Shown here: one piece after another, positions 1-7,633 of the stretch
How positions within the stretch are numbered: position 1 is the stretch's first letter
Layout of the letters: each line of letters opens with the position of its first letter
Source of the DNA: Pseudomonadota bacterium
GTDB taxonomy: Bacteria > Pseudomonadota > Gammaproteobacteria > Steroidobacterales > Steroidobacteraceae
Assembly: GCA_018241525.1 (NCBI GenBank)
Contig: JAFEDR010000010.1
Span: forward strand, 558,001 to 622,000
Reading direction: 5' to 3'
DNA length: 64,000 nt
Translations under genes and position numbers: made by a program
The notes under the pieces: model-generated
What the model was told of the DNA's origin: nothing
The model's input: only the letters and a program-made list of their open reading frames with translations
Database searches by the model: none

Positions 1-714
1 AACACCGCCTGCACCCGCACCCTGCTCGAGTGCTGCGTCGAGGCCGGCGTCCACCAGTTCGTGTTCTCCTCGACCGCTGCCGTTTACGGCATGCCGGCGA
101 GCGGCGTCGCCGCCGAGGACACGCCGACGGCGCCGATCAACCCGTACGGCACCTCGAAGCTGATGAGCGAGTGGATGCTGCGCGACGTGTCGGCGGCCAC
201 GCCGCTGCGGCACGTGGCGCTGCGCTACTTCAACGTCGCCGGCTGCGATCCGGGCGGCCGCATCGGCCAGCGCACGCCGCAGGCGACGCTGCTGACGAAG
301 GTCGCCGTCGAGCACGTGGTCGGCAAGCGGCCGCACGTGTCGATCTTCGGCACCGACTACCCGACCAAGGACGGCACCGGCGTGCGCGACTACATCCACG
401 TCGAGGACCTGGCGTCCGCGCACCTGGCGGCGCTTGCGTACCTGCGGCGCGGCGGCGCCTCGACGACGCTCAACTGCGGCTACGGCCGCGGCTTCAGCGT
501 TCGCGAGCTGCTCGATGCGGTGGCACGCGCGGCCGGTCACCCGCTCGTCATCAAGGAGGAACCGCGGCGAGCCGGCGACACGCCGATGCTGATCGCCCGC
601 GCCGATCGCATCCGGGAGGTGCTCGGCTGGACGCCGCGCTACGACCGGCTCGACCAGATCGTTGGCGACGCGCTGCGCTGGGAGCGCCAGCTGGTCGCAC
701 CGCCGGCGGCATAG
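1..714 (+). CDS. galE: UDP-glucose 4-epimerase GalE (3' part; gene starts before the window)
   Basis: Interconverts UDP-glucose and UDP-galactose using bound NAD in the cytoplasm. The frame is open from base 1, so the N-terminal Rossmann glycine motif lies outside; about 237 of a usual ~330 residues are visible. Seen here are the serine region FSSTAAVYG, the catalytic YGTSK (YxxxK of extended SDRs), the GalE signature RYFNVAGCDP and the substrate-domain stretch GTGVRDYIHVEDLA. The last two motifs are characteristic of GalE rather than of other sugar epimerases. It ends 48 bp before a two-component operon on the same strand and probably supplies UDP-galactose for the polysaccharide locus that follows (inference). 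Confidence 0.93.
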   Translation, partial: NTACTRTLLECCVEAGVHQFVFSSTAAVYGMPASGVAAEDTPTAPINPYGTSKLMSEWMLRDVSAATPLRHVALRYFNVAGCDPGGRIGQRTPQATLLTKVAVEHVVGKRPHVSIFGTDYPTKDGTGVRDYIHVEDLASAHLAALAYLRRGGASTTLNCGYGRGFSVRELLDAVARAAGHPLVIKEEPRRAGDTPMLIARADRIREVLGWTPRYDRLDQIVGDALRWERQLVAPPAA

Positions 715-762
715 CGGCCGCGGCGGCCGTCGCGCGCGAGTCGGCCTGATATCATTCCGCGA

Positions 763-2232
763 ATGCGCCTGGCCCGACCGAAGTCGCTGAGCGGACTGCT
801 GCTGATCGGCTTCGCGCTGGTGGCCATCCCGCTGCTGATCGGCTACGTCAACGCCACCGTGCAGATGCGCCGGCTGACGCACCAGAGCGAGGCGCTGGTA
901 CGGCTCGGCATCGACGCCACCCGCCACAACCAGGAGCTCGCCGAGTCGCTGAAGGGGCTGCGGCGCAACGCCGGCTTCTTCCAGGCCTCCGGCAAGGACG
1001 GCTACAAGAAGATCCTCGCCCAGTACCGCACCGAGGTCGACGCGAGCCTCGCCGCCCTGGAAGGGATGAAGCTCGAGGGCTCGACCCGGACCCTGACCTC
1101 CGGCATCCGCGACGACGTCGGTCGCTTCACGCGGGCCTTCGAGTCAGCCGAGGGCCCCTCGCCTGCGCTCGCCGCGGCGCTCGAGGACTTCAGCCGGACG
1201 GAAGAGGTGCTGAGCGCGCTCGGCCGCAAGACCACCGCCGACATCAACGCCGGCCTCGAGGCGCTGCAGGTTGCAGCCGTCGACATGCAGCGGCGCCTCT
1301 TCTGGCAGGCCGCGGCACTGATTCCGGTCATGGTGCTGGTCGTCACGGTCTTCGTGCAGCTGCTGGCGCGGCCGATCCGCCAGGTCGACCAGGCCATCAG
1401 CGAGCTCGGCCGCGGCACCTTCTCGCGCCCCGTGGTCGTGCAGGGTCCGAGCGACCTCGAACGCCTCGGTCGCCAGCTGGAATGGCTGCGGGTTCGGCTG
1501 CTCGACCTCGCCAACGAGAAGAACCGCTTCCTCCGGCACATGTCCCACGAGCTCAAGACGCCGCTGGCTAACATGCGCGAGGGCACCGAGCTGCTGGTCG
1601 AGGGCGCCGTCGGCCCGCTCGACCCCAACCAGCGCGAGGTCGCGAACATCCTGCGCGAGAACAGCATCAAGCTGCAGCGGCTGATCGAGAACCTGCTGTC
1701 GTTCAGCGCCTGGCAGGCAAAGTCGGTCGGGCTCGAGCTCAGCCAGTTCTCGCTGCGCCAGCTGGTGCGCGCGGTGGTCGGGGCGCAGCAGCTGACGCTG
1801 GTCGCCAACCGGGTCCGGCTCGATGTCAAGGTCCAGGATGTCGAAATCACCGCGGACCGCGGCAAGCTGCGATTAATCCTCGACAATCTGCTGTCGAACG
1901 CGGTCAAATTTACGCCGCGCGAGGGCACGATCTTCATCCACGGCCTCACGTACAAGGACCACCTGATCCTGGACGTCGCCGACACCGGCCCCGGGATCCC
2001 CAAGGACGAGCGCGCGCAGGTGTTCGACGCTTTCTACACCGGCAAGACCGAGCAGGCCGGCAAGCTCAAGGGAACCGGCATCGGACTGTCGGTCGTGACC
2101 GAGTTCGTGCAGGCGCACGGCGGCACGATCGAGCTGGTCGACGGCGTGCATCCGGGCGCGCATTTCCGGATCCGCCTGCCGGTCCGGGCGGCGAGCGCGC
2201 CCGGCACTGCGCCGGCGGACGCAGCGGCATGA
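763..2232 (+). CDS. glrK: Sensor histidine kinase, GlrK/QseE type
   Basis: Inner-membrane sensor of a two-component system, 489 residues. A first membrane segment at about residues 10-28 (GLLLIGFALVAIPLLIGYV) is followed by a ~150-residue mostly helical periplasmic region, a second segment near 182-202, a HAMP linker (RPIRQVDQAI), the H-box FLRHMSHELKTPLA with His262 as phosphoacceptor, and an HATPase domain with N-box (LDNLLSNAVKF) and DTGPGIP G1 box. The next two genes encode a QseG-like lipoprotein and an AAA+ response regulator, the order known for glrK-qseG-glrR in enterobacteria; that synteny supports the name. The stop overlaps the next start (ATGA). The stimulus is unknown; in enterobacteria the system responds to cell-envelope conditions. 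Confidence 0.88.
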   Translation: MRLARPKSLSGLLLIGFALVAIPLLIGYVNATVQMRRLTHQSEALVRLGIDATRHNQELAESLKGLRRNAGFFQASGKDGYKKILAQYRTEVDASLAALEGMKLEGSTRTLTSGIRDDVGRFTRAFESAEGPSPALAAALEDFSRTEEVLSALGRKTTADINAGLEALQVAAVDMQRRLFWQAAALIPVMVLVVTVFVQLLARPIRQVDQAISELGRGTFSRPVVVQGPSDLERLGRQLEWLRVRLLDLANEKNRFLRHMSHELKTPLANMREGTELLVEGAVGPLDPNQREVANILRENSIKLQRLIENLLSFSAWQAKSVGLELSQFSLRQLVRAVVGAQQLTLVANRVRLDVKVQDVEITADRGKLRLILDNLLSNAVKFTPREGTIFIHGLTYKDHLILDVADTGPGIPKDERAQVFDAFYTGKTEQAGKLKGTGIGLSVVTEFVQAHGGTIELVDGVHPGAHFRIRLPVRAASAPGTAPADAAA

Positions 2233-2849
2233 ACGTCGTGCGCCCGATCGCCCTCGCCTGCGCCCTGCTCTCGCTCGCTGCCTGCGGAGCGGTGGGCGGG
2301 GCCGCGAAGCCCGTCCGCGAGCACGCCGAGCCGGTCGTCAGCCGGCCGGCGGCCGACGCCGAGGCCGCCCGCGCCTACCTGGTCGCGATCGGCGAGCTGC
2401 AGGCAGCGCCCCCGGCCGCACAGGCCGAGATGCTGCAATCGGCGAGGGCCGCCGCCGAGGCGGCACCGACGACGCTGAACCGACTGCGCTACGCGCTGAT
2501 GCTGGCGCTGCCGGGCCACGCGGGCGCGGATCCTGTCGCCGCTCGCAGACAGTTGTCGGATTTAGCAGCTAGGCCAGAATTGCTGTTGCCGACCGAGCGT
2601 GCGCTCGCCAGCGTGATGCTCGCCGAGGTCGAGGAGCGCCTGGTGCTGGTCGCCGAGAACCGGCGGCTGCAGCAGGCGAGCGCGTCGCGCGACACCGACC
2701 GGACGGCGACGCTGGCGAAGCGGCTGCAGGCGGAAGTGGACGAGAACGCGAGGCTGCGGCGCGCGGTCGAAGATGCGCAGAAGAAGCTCGACGCCATCAT
2801 GGAGGTCGAGCGGTCATTGACTAGCAGGGGTTCGCCCCCGAAGCCGTGA
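2229..2849 (+). CDS. qseG: QseG-like lipoprotein of the GlrK/GlrR operon
   Basis: Small lipoprotein, 206 residues. A signal peptide ends in the lipobox LAAC with Cys19 as the lipidation site. The rest is alanine- and leucine-rich and helical, with a likely coiled coil at about 140-195 containing many charged residues (ENRRLQQA, DENARLRRAVEDAQKKLD). Sequence similarity to enterobacterial QseG cannot be judged by eye; the assignment rests on position between a GlrK-like kinase and a GlrR-like regulator, the lipobox, and the helical character. In enterobacteria QseG contacts the kinase periplasmic domain. It overlaps the kinase gene by 4 bp, indicating translational coupling, and ends 13 bp before the regulator gene. 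Confidence 0.72.
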   Translation: MNVVRPIALACALLSLAACGAVGGAAKPVREHAEPVVSRPAADAEAARAYLVAIGELQAAPPAAQAEMLQSARAAAEAAPTTLNRLRYALMLALPGHAGADPVAARRQLSDLAARPELLLPTERALASVMLAEVEERLVLVAENRRLQQASASRDTDRTATLAKRLQAEVDENARLRRAVEDAQKKLDAIMEVERSLTSRGSPPKP

Positions 2850-2862
2850 ACGACAGAGGCGG

Positions 2863-4230
2863 ATGCAACCTATGCAGGCTCTACGCAAGGATTCCCAGAA
2901 GCGCCGCGCCAAGATTCTCGCGGTCGACGACGACCCGGGCCTGCTGCGGCTGCTGACGATCCGGCTGCGGTCCGAGAATTACGAGGTCGAGGCCGTGCAG
3001 AGCGCGGCCGACGCGCTCGCCGCGGTCGGCCGCTTCCGGCCCGATCTCGTGATCACCGACCTGCGCATGGACCAGATGGACGGCATCGGGCTCCTGAAGG
3101 AACTGCAGGCGCGCTGGCCGGCGCTGAAGGTGATCCTGCTGACCGCGCACGGCACGATCCCGGACGCCGTGCGGGCGACGCAGAGCGGCGCGTTCAGCTT
3201 CATGACGAAGCCGGTCGAGAAGCAAGAGCTGCTCGAGCAGGTGCAGAAGGCGCTGCGCATCTCGGGTTTCCCGGCCGTCGACGAGGAATGGCGCGCCGAC
3301 ATCGTCACGCGCTCGCCGCTGATGGAGGAGAAGCTCTCCCAGGCGCACATGGTCGCAGGCACCGATGCCCGCGTGCTGATCACCGGCGAGGCCGGCGTCG
3401 GCAAGAAGCAGCTGGCGCGCGCGATCCACCTCGCGAGCAACCGGCGCGAGGGCCCGTTCGTCGTGCTCAGCTGCACCGAGGTCGCGGAGAGCGACCTCGA
3501 GACCGACCTTTTCGGCTACGACAACGGCGTCGTGCCCGGCGCCGCCCACACCCAGCGCGGCCTGCTGCAGGCCGCCGAGGGCGGCACCGTCGTGCTCGAG
3601 GAAGTGGCCGACCTGCCGCTGCCGCTGCAGGCCAAGCTCGCGCGCGCGCTGCAGGAGAACCGGGTGCGCCCGGCGGGGACCGACGAGACGCGTCCGTTCA
3701 ACGCGCGCGTGATGGCGACGACGCGCCAGGACCTGACGCAGCTGATGGTGCAGGGCCGCTTCCGCGAGGACCTCTACTACCGCCTGAACGTGGTGCACAT
3801 CGACGTGCCGTCGCTGGCGCGGCGGCGCGAGGACATCCCGCTGCTGCTCGCGCACTTCCTCGAGCAGGTCGCGGCCGAATCGGGCAGCCGCAAGATCTAC
3901 GCCCCCGAGGCGATCGAGTTCCTCGCGACGGCGGAATGGCCGGGGAACATCCGCCAGCTGCAGGCCGTCGTGCGCCAGAACGCGGCGATCGCGCAGACCG
4001 CGGTGATCAGCACCGAGATCGCCGAGCAGGCGGTCGGCGCCGGCGCCTCGGGCCTACCCTCCTACGATGCCGCGCGCGATGAGTTCACACGCAACTACCT
4101 GGTGCAGATCCTGCAGATCACCGGCGGCAACGTCAGCCAGGCGGCGCGGCTCGCGAAGCGCAACCGTACCGACTTCTACAAACTGCTCGCGCGGCATCAG
4201 CTCTCGCCCGAGGAGTTCAAGTCTCGCTGA
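2863..4230 (+). CDS. glrR: NtrC-family response regulator, GlrR/QseF type, with altered GAFTGA loop
   Basis: Response regulator of 455 residues: receiver domain (acidic pair near 22-24, phospho-Asp66 in TDLRM, Lys in FMTKPV), AAA+ sigma54-interaction domain (~145-385), and a Fis-type helix-turn-helix (GNVSQAARLAKRNRTDFYKL). Walker A reads GEAGVGKK (about 175-182) and the arginine-finger region GRFREDLYYRL is intact. Two key sites deviate: the sigma54-contacting GAFTGA loop is GVVPGA (222-227), and Walker B reads VVLEE where DE is usual. It may therefore activate sigma54 holoenzyme poorly or act differently (inference). An ATG 9 bp downstream is an alternative start; GAGG at 2856-2859 lies very close to the first. 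The 3' end overlaps the convergent membrane-protein gene by 34 bp. Confidence 0.88.
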   Translation: MQPMQALRKDSQKRRAKILAVDDDPGLLRLLTIRLRSENYEVEAVQSAADALAAVGRFRPDLVITDLRMDQMDGIGLLKELQARWPALKVILLTAHGTIPDAVRATQSGAFSFMTKPVEKQELLEQVQKALRISGFPAVDEEWRADIVTRSPLMEEKLSQAHMVAGTDARVLITGEAGVGKKQLARAIHLASNRREGPFVVLSCTEVAESDLETDLFGYDNGVVPGAAHTQRGLLQAAEGGTVVLEEVADLPLPLQAKLARALQENRVRPAGTDETRPFNARVMATTRQDLTQLMVQGRFREDLYYRLNVVHIDVPSLARRREDIPLLLAHFLEQVAAESGSRKIYAPEAIEFLATAEWPGNIRQLQAVVRQNAAIAQTAVISTEIAEQAVGAGASGLPSYDAARDEFTRNYLVQILQITGGNVSQAARLAKRNRTDFYKLLARHQLSPEEFKSR

Positions 4231-5195
4231 CCGGGCGAGGCAGCGAGGGTCGAGCGCAGCACCGCGAAGCCGCCGACGACCAGCGGCAGCACCATCAGCA
4301 GCTGATACGCCACCGACGCCGCGAGCGCCCGCTCGGGATCGGCGCCGAGGGGGCGCAGCGTGATCAGGAAGGCCACCTGCACCGAGCCGGCGTAGCCCGG
4401 CGCGTTCGGCAGCAGGAAAGCAACCACGATCCCGACGACGACCAGCATCGCCGTCGCCGGCTCCGGACGCAGGCCCACGATCGCGAGGCAGCCGGCCACC
4501 GCGGCGGCAACGGCCAGCCACTGGCCGAGCGACCAGGCGAGCGCGATCGTCGCTGCGCGGACCGAGCGGACCGGCGCGAGTCCCTCGAGCGCATGGCCGA
4601 CCTGTGACACGACCCAGCGGCCGGCCGTCGCCGGCAGCGGCCGAACGCCGGCAGCCACGCCGCGCCGCACCGCGTCCGGCCGCAGCACCGCCGCGAGCAC
4701 CAGTACCGCGAGCACGGCGGCGACCGCGCCGAGCGCACGGAACGCCGTCGCGAGTGCCGCCGAGGGCTCGACGTACACGAGCGCCGCCGCGCCGAGCACC
4801 AGCACCGCGAACAGATCGAACAGCCGCTCGGCGACGATGGACGAGAGGACGCCCGCCGCGGCCCGTCCGGCGGTGCGCTGCAGCCCGAAGGCGCGCACGA
4901 ACTCGCCGGCGTGCGGCAGGCAGGCGTTCAGCGCCAGGCCGGCAAGCACCGCTCGCCACAGCACGCCGGAGCGCTGCGCGGGCCAGCCGCCGAGCAGGAC
5001 GCGCCAGCGCACCGCCTTCGCGTACACGAACAGCCCGGTCGCGAGCAGCACCAGCGGTCCCGCGAGGCCCCACTGACCGGCCTCGAGCAACGCCCAGACC
5101 GACCCGGTCGACACGCCACGGAAGGCGAGCGCCCAGAAGGCGGCGCCGACGAGCAGGCCGATGCCCGCGGCCAATGCCGTGCGGCCGAGCGCCAT
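4197..5195 (-). CDS. Flippase-like integral membrane protein (lysylphosphatidylglycerol synthase TM region / UPF0104 family)
   Basis: Polytopic inner-membrane protein of 332 residues with about eight hydrophobic segments. Family signatures include KAVRWRVLLGG after the second helix, the conserved NACLPHAGEFVRAF (usually N-x-x-x-P-x-R-x-G-E-x-x-R) and the SSIVAERLFDL stretch. The family includes AglD- and YbhN-like proteins and the transmembrane half of MprF, and is often implicated in lipid or lipid-linked sugar translocation; the substrate here is unknown. It lies 15 bp downstream of a DegT aminotransferase on the same strand and is probably co-transcribed with it. The 3' end runs 34 bp into the convergent glrR coding sequence. 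Confidence 0.82.
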   Translation of the reverse strand: MALGRTALAAGIGLLVGAAFWALAFRGVSTGSVWALLEAGQWGLAGPLVLLATGLFVYAKAVRWRVLLGGWPAQRSGVLWRAVLAGLALNACLPHAGEFVRAFGLQRTAGRAAAGVLSSIVAERLFDLFAVLVLGAAALVYVEPSAALATAFRALGAVAAVLAVLVLAAVLRPDAVRRGVAAGVRPLPATAGRWVVSQVGHALEGLAPVRSVRAATIALAWSLGQWLAVAAAVAGCLAIVGLRPEPATAMLVVVGIVVAFLLPNAPGYAGSVQVAFLITLRPLGADPERALAASVAYQLLMVLPLVVGGFAVLRSTLAASPGQRDLNSSGES

Positions 5196-5210
5196 CAGCG
5201 GCGCCGCGCT

Positions 5211-6407
5211 TCAAGCATGGAAGCGGCGGATCGCGTCGACCACGTACTCGAGCTGCGCCGGCTGCAGCTCCGGGAAGATCGGCAGCGCGAGCGACTCGCG
5301 CGCGGCCGCCTCGGCCACCGGGCAGTCGCCGGCGCGGCCGCCGAGATAGGCGAAGCACTGCTGCAGGTGCAGCGGCACCGGATAGTAAATCTCGGTACCG
5401 ATGCCCTGCTCCGCGAGGTACGCGCGCAGCTCGTCGCGGCGGGCGACGCGGATCACGTACTGGTTGTAGATGTGCCGGCCGCGCGGCGGCGCGATGGGCG
5501 TGCGGACACGGTCACCGAGCGCCGCCGCCTTGAACAGCGCGTCGTACTGCGCGGCGTTGCGCTGCCGCCCGGCCGTCCAGGCATCGAGGTGGCGCAGCTT
5601 GATGTTCAGCACCGCGGCCTGCAGCTCGTCGAGGCGGAAGTTGCCGCCGATCAGCGAGTGGTAGTACTTGGGCTTGCCGCCGTGGACGCGCAGCACCCGC
5701 ATCCGCTCCGCCAGCTCCGGATCCTGCGCGGTGCACAGGCCCGCGTCGCCGAACGCGCCGAGGTTCTTGGTGGGGAAGAACGAGAAGCAGCCGATGTCAC
5801 CGCGGCTGCCGGCGCGCGCCCCGCCCGCGTCCTCCGCGCCGATCGCCTGCGCCGCGTCCTCGATCAGGTGGAGGCCGTGGCTGCGCGCGATCTCGACGAA
5901 AGCGTCCATCTCGGCGCACTGACCGTAGAGGTGCACCGGCATCAGCGCCGTGACGCGGCGGCCGCTCGCGCGGTTATAGAGCCCGTCCGCGCGCCGCTCG
6001 CAGGAGTCGGCGATGAAGCGTCGCACCGCCGCCGGGGAGAGGTTGTAGCTGACCGGGTCGATGTCCAGAAACACCGGGTGCGCGCCGGTGCGCGCGATCG
6101 TTCCGCCGGTCGCAAAGAACGTGAACGTCGGCGCGAGCACCTCCTGCCCCGGGCCGATGTCGACCGCCATCAGCGCGAGCAGCAGAGCGTCGGTACCCGA
6201 GGAGACCCCGATGCCGTGGGCGGCGCCGGAATACTCCGCGACCGCGCGTTCGAGGGCAGTGACCTCCGGACCGAGGATGAAGGCCTGCTGCTCGCACACG
6301 CGCGCCATCACGGCGAGCACCTCGTCGCGAATCGACGCGTACTGAAGCTTCAGGTCGAGCAGCGGGACGGTCTGTCGCGCGGGTGACCGGGTCGGGCTGG
6401 AATTCAC
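5211..6407 (-). CDS. DegT/DnrJ/EryC1/StrS-family sugar aminotransferase
   Basis: PLP-dependent transaminase that converts a keto group on a nucleotide-linked sugar to an amine, 398 residues. The PLP lysine is Lys214 in FPTKNLGAFGD, the pyridine-N-binding Asp184 lies in LIEDAAQA, the phosphate-binding region is SSGTDALLLAL, and the late histidine-containing GGKPKYYHSLIGGNFRLDE stretch is typical of the WecE/ArnB/WbpE group. The GTG start is supported by a GGAGG five to six bases upstream. The neighbouring flippase-like gene follows at 15 bp. The exact sugar substrate cannot be read from sequence; a UDP-keto sugar for an amino sugar of the polysaccharide is the likely role. Confidence 0.9.
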   Translation of the reverse strand: MNSSPTRSPARQTVPLLDLKLQYASIRDEVLAVMARVCEQQAFILGPEVTALERAVAEYSGAAHGIGVSSGTDALLLALMAVDIGPGQEVLAPTFTFFATGGTIARTGAHPVFLDIDPVSYNLSPAAVRRFIADSCERRADGLYNRASGRRVTALMPVHLYGQCAEMDAFVEIARSHGLHLIEDAAQAIGAEDAGGARAGSRGDIGCFSFFPTKNLGAFGDAGLCTAQDPELAERMRVLRVHGGKPKYYHSLIGGNFRLDELQAAVLNIKLRHLDAWTAGRQRNAAQYDALFKAAALGDRVRTPIAPPRGRHIYNQYVIRVARRDELRAYLAEQGIGTEIYYPVPLHLQQCFAYLGGRAGDCPVAEAAARESLALPIFPELQPAQLEYVVDAIRRFHA

Positions 6408-6532
6408 GAGACCTCCGTCTCAAGCAGCAGCGTCATTCTACGCGGGGCTGCGACCGACCGCACAGGCGCGCCGCGGGAGCGCCTGCTAACCTCGAACCCC
6501 GCGCCGGGGGTCCGGCGGCGAAAGGGCAGACG

Positions 6533-7633
6533 ATGGACTTCGACACGATCGTGGCCGGCGGCGGCGTCGTCGGACTCGCCTCGGCGCGCGCGCTCGCGCT
6601 CACCGGACGGCGCGTGATCGTGCTCGAAGCCGGCGAGCGGATCGGCGCGCAGACCAGCAGCCGGAACTCCGGCGTCATCCACGCCGGGATCTACTACCCC
6701 GCCGGTTCGCTGAAGGCACGCCTGTGCGTGGCGGGGCGCGATCTTCTGTATGCGTACTGCGCCGAACGCGGCATCGCCCACCGTCGCTGCGGCAAGCTGA
6801 TCGTGGCGACCTCGCCCGCCGAAACCGACGTGCTGCGCAGCTACCAGGCGTCCGCCGTGCGCAACGGCGCCGGCGAACTCGCCTGGCTCGGCGCCGACGA
6901 GGTCGCGGCGCTGGAACCGGCAGTCTCGTGCGTCGCCGCGCTGCACTCGCCGCGCACCGGCATCATCGACGCGTCCGAGCTGATGCAGGCGCTGCTCGGT
7001 GACCTGGAGGCCGCCGGCGGCCTGCTGGCGCTGCGCTCGAGAGTCACCGCGGTAAGCGTCTCGACCGCCGGTTGCGAGGTCCTCGTGGCCGGCGAGGATG
7101 GCGGTCCGCTGCAGGCGCGGGAGTTCGTCAACGCAGCCGGGCTGCATGCCGCGGAGGTCGCGCGCGCGACCCGGCCGCTCGACCGGTGCCACGTACCGGA
7201 CGCCTACTACGCCCGCGGCCACTACTACTCGCTGTCGGGTTCGCCCCCATTCCGCCGGCTGGTCTATCCGATCGCCGAATCCGCGGGGCTCGGCACGCAC
7301 GTCACGCTCGACCTGGCCGGGCGTGTTCGCTTCGGACCGGACGTCGAGTGGATCGACGGCATCGACTACCGCTTTGGCGCCGACCGGCGCGCGGAGTTCG
7401 CCGCGGCGATCCGCCGTTACTACCCGGGGCTCGACGCGAGCCGGCTGGCGCCGGACTACACCGGTATCCGGCCGAAGATCTCGGCGCCGGGCGCACCGGC
7501 CGCGGATTTCCGGATCGACGGGCCCGCGCGGCACGGCCTGCCTGGGCTCGTCAACCTGTTCGGCATCGAATCGCCGGGGTTGACCTCGTCGCTCGCGATC
7601 GGCGAGTACGTGCGCGAGCTGCTCAGCGGCTGA
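6533..7633 (+). CDS. FAD-dependent oxidoreductase, L-2-hydroxyglutarate oxidase (LhgO/YgaF)-like
   Basis: DAO-superfamily flavoenzyme of 366 residues. The ADP-binding motif GGGVVGLASARAL is at the N-terminus, followed by the LhgO-type hallmark SSRNSGVIHAGIYY, and the C-terminus has the FAD-contacting NLFGIESPGLTSSLAIG. Family members oxidise L-2-hydroxyglutarate or related 2-hydroxy acids; this protein is shorter than E. coli LhgO (~420), so the substrate may differ. The ATG at 6533 is chosen because AAGGG lies about 6 bp upstream and the Rossmann motif begins at once; a longer in-frame extension to 6383 would overlap the promoter region of the divergent aminotransferase. The end overlaps the convergent PQQ-enzyme gene by 11 bp. 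Confidence 0.82.
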   Translation: MDFDTIVAGGGVVGLASARALALTGRRVIVLEAGERIGAQTSSRNSGVIHAGIYYPAGSLKARLCVAGRDLLYAYCAERGIAHRRCGKLIVATSPAETDVLRSYQASAVRNGAGELAWLGADEVAALEPAVSCVAALHSPRTGIIDASELMQALLGDLEAAGGLLALRSRVTAVSVSTAGCEVLVAGEDGGPLQAREFVNAAGLHAAEVARATRPLDRCHVPDAYYARGHYYSLSGSPPFRRLVYPIAESAGLGTHVTLDLAGRVRFGPDVEWIDGIDYRFGADRRAEFAAAIRRYYPGLDASRLAPDYTGIRPKISAPGAPAADFRIDGPARHGLPGLVNLFGIESPGLTSSLAIGEYVRELLSG

